In this document: piece by piece, positions 62,915 to 64,000 of the stretch
How the letters are laid out: each line of letters begins with the position of its first letter
Position numbering within the stretch: position 1 is the first letter of the stretch
Assembly (NCBI GenBank): GCA_965227155.1
Contig: OZ245731.1
Location: forward strand, 3,534,001 to 3,598,000
Direction: 5' to 3'
Source of the DNA: UBA6059 sp965227155
GTDB lineage: Bacteria > Bacteroidota > Bacteroidia > Cytophagales > Cyclobacteriaceae
DNA: 64,000 nt
The notes under the pieces: generated by a model
Told to the model about the DNA's origin: nothing
The model's input: the letters and a program-made list of their open reading frames with translations, nothing else
Database searches by the model: none
Translations under genes and position numbers: made by a program

Positions 62915-63709
62915 ATGAAGCAATATCATGATTTGATGGAGCACATCCTTGAGCAGGGGGTGAAAAAATCAGACAGAACGGGTACAGGCACGATTAGTAT
63001 TTTTGGATACCAAATGCGTTTTGATCTGCAGGAGGGATTTCCACTGGTTACCACAAAAAAGCTTCATCTAAGGTCCATCATACATGAGCTATTGTGGTTT
63101 TTGATGGGGGATAGCAACATCAAATACCTTAAGGAAAACAAGGTATCAATTTGGGATGAATGGGCAGATGAAAATGGAGATCTTGGACCTGTATATGGTG
63201 TGCAATGGAGAAGCTGGCCCGATGAGAAGGGACAGAAACATGACCAAATCAGCAAATTGATCCATCAGATCAAAACCAAACCGGACAGTCGCCGGCATAT
63301 CGTAAGTGCGTGGAACGTTTCTCATGTAGATGACATGGCCTTGCCACCCTGCCATACCATGTTTCAGTTTTACGTGGCAGAAGGCAAGTTGTCTTGTCAG
63401 CTTTATCAGCGTAGTGCCGATGTGTTTCTGGGGGTACCTTTTAATATTGCTTCCTATGCGCTGCTTACAATGATGGTAGCGCAGGTATGCGACCTGCAAT
63501 ATGGAGAGTTTATCCACACCTTCGGGGATGCACATTTGTACAGCAACCACTTGGATCAGGCACGCCTGCAACTATCCCGGGAATGCCGGCCATTACCGAT
63601 TATGCGTATTAATCCGGAAGTAAAAGATATTTTTTCGTTCAAATACGAAGACTTTACGTTAGAGAATTACGATCCGCATCCGCACATCAAAGCTGAGGTG
63701 GCGGTTTGA
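62915..63709 (+). CDS. thyA: Thymidylate synthase
   Basis: A protein of 264 residues, exactly the length of E. coli ThyA, with the nucleophile at Cys146 (LPPCHTMFQFYV). The dUMP pocket CQLYQRSADVFLGVPFNIAS is intact, and the start KQYHDLMEHILEQG is standard. It methylates dUMP with methylene-tetrahydrofolate in the cytoplasm. No dihydrofolate reductase gene follows; the next gene is for L-serine dehydratase. Confidence 0.98.
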   Translation: MKQYHDLMEHILEQGVKKSDRTGTGTISIFGYQMRFDLQEGFPLVTTKKLHLRSIIHELLWFLMGDSNIKYLKENKVSIWDEWADENGDLGPVYGVQWRSWPDEKGQKHDQISKLIHQIKTKPDSRRHIVSAWNVSHVDDMALPPCHTMFQFYVAEGKLSCQLYQRSADVFLGVPFNIASYALLTMMVAQVCDLQYGEFIHTFGDAHLYSNHLDQARLQLSRECRPLPIMRINPEVKDIFSFKYEDFTLENYDPHPHIKAEVAV

Positions 63710-63719
63710 TTTTTTAATT

Positions 63720-64000
63720 ATGGGTGAGAGAAGTAGCGTTTTTGATATGATAGGGCCGGTTATGATTGGTCCGTCCAGCTCGCATACTGCCGGGGTTGTT
63801 AGAATCGGTCGTGTAGGGCGGCGCCTGTTGGGAGCTCAGCCAGAAAAGGCAGAGATCGTCTTTTACAATTCTTTTGCAAGAACCTACGAAGGGCATGGCA
63901 GCGACCGTGCAATTATTGCCGGTTTGCTCGATTATAAAACCGATGATACCCGAATTAAATCGGCGCTTACTCTTGGCAAGGAGGCTGGTTTGGAATGGAC
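63720..64000 (+). CDS. sdaAB: L-serine dehydratase, iron-sulfur type, beta region (partial)
   Basis: The frame starts at ATG 63720, ten bases after the thyA stop, and runs to the window edge (93 codons and two bases). The text SVFDMIGPVMIGPSSSHTAG is the hallmark of the N-terminal region of the beta chain of [4Fe-4S] L-serine ammonia-lyase; FYNSFARTYEGHGSDRAI follows, as expected. It converts serine to pyruvate and ammonia. Whether the alpha region is fused or separate cannot be seen. Confidence 0.95.
   Translation, partial: MGERSSVFDMIGPVMIGPSSSHTAGVVRIGRVGRRLLGAQPEKAEIVFYNSFARTYEGHGSDRAIIAGLLDYKTDDTRIKSALTLGKEAGLEW

Overview
The window is about 42% G+C by eye and reads as the chromosome of a Bacteroidota bacterium, probably a free-living member of the Cytophagales. 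The reasons are a large SusC/RagA-type TonB-dependent receptor, a DUF6261 protein, a DUF1573 protein, a transketolase split into two genes, a Bacteroidota-type amidohydrolase pair, many SPII lipoproteins, and weak Shine-Dalgarno sequences with frequent 4-base ATGA overlaps. I cannot name a genus. No rRNA, tRNA or CRISPR array was recognised.

Layout. 1-2.8 kb: a cut-off hypothetical gene, a SpoIIE-type phosphatase with a small partner, and an MscS channel. 3.2-6.5 kb: a TonB-dependent outer-membrane receptor. 6.6-8.9 kb: an AT-rich PaeR7I/XhoI-like restriction-modification pair. 9-18.9 kb: metabolic and envelope genes (beta-decarboxylating dehydrogenase, zinc alcohol dehydrogenase, aldo/keto reductase, penicillin-acylase-like hydrolase, a barrel-like protein, a GH16 lipoprotein). 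19.1-21.6 kb: a ParE/RelE-type toxin-antitoxin pair and a membrane-anchored GH13 alpha-glucosidase, interspersed with small palindromic repeats.

21.8-28.0 kb is an accessory island with all genes on the minus strand. It holds a two-gene unit (Cas2/SinR-like small protein plus a protein with two membrane segments and a beta-rich tail), a DUF262-HNH nuclease with an EcoRI-family methyltransferase, an unknown 297-residue protein, and a KwaA/KwaB pair resembling the Kiwa anti-phage system. The units are separated by elements with conserved ends that resemble integron attC sites; two of them match at 94 of 103 positions. No integrase is in the window. This is the most interesting part.

28-64 kb is mostly core genome. 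It includes pgi, a HAD phosphatase, an ECF sigma factor with a putative membrane partner, a Ca/Na exchanger, a phosphohexomutase, trpS, DUF1573, a pair of amidohydrolases one of which lacks visible metal ligands, an aspartyl protease with PDZ, a class III aminotransferase, split transketolase, two Bcp peroxiredoxins, an M23 protein, FAH, M48, AKR, TPR, MtaB, pirin and nitroreductase (with a perfect 36-bp palindrome upstream), a histidine phosphatase, GH113-like and RND genes in an operon, thyA, and the start of an L-serine dehydratase. Sugar-phosphate enzymes (pgi, phosphohexomutase, HAD, transketolase) and glycosidases (GH13, GH16, GH113) recur, in keeping with a polysaccharide-using heterotroph. 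Intergenic regions carry several nested inverted repeats and one array of four 41-bp tandem units.
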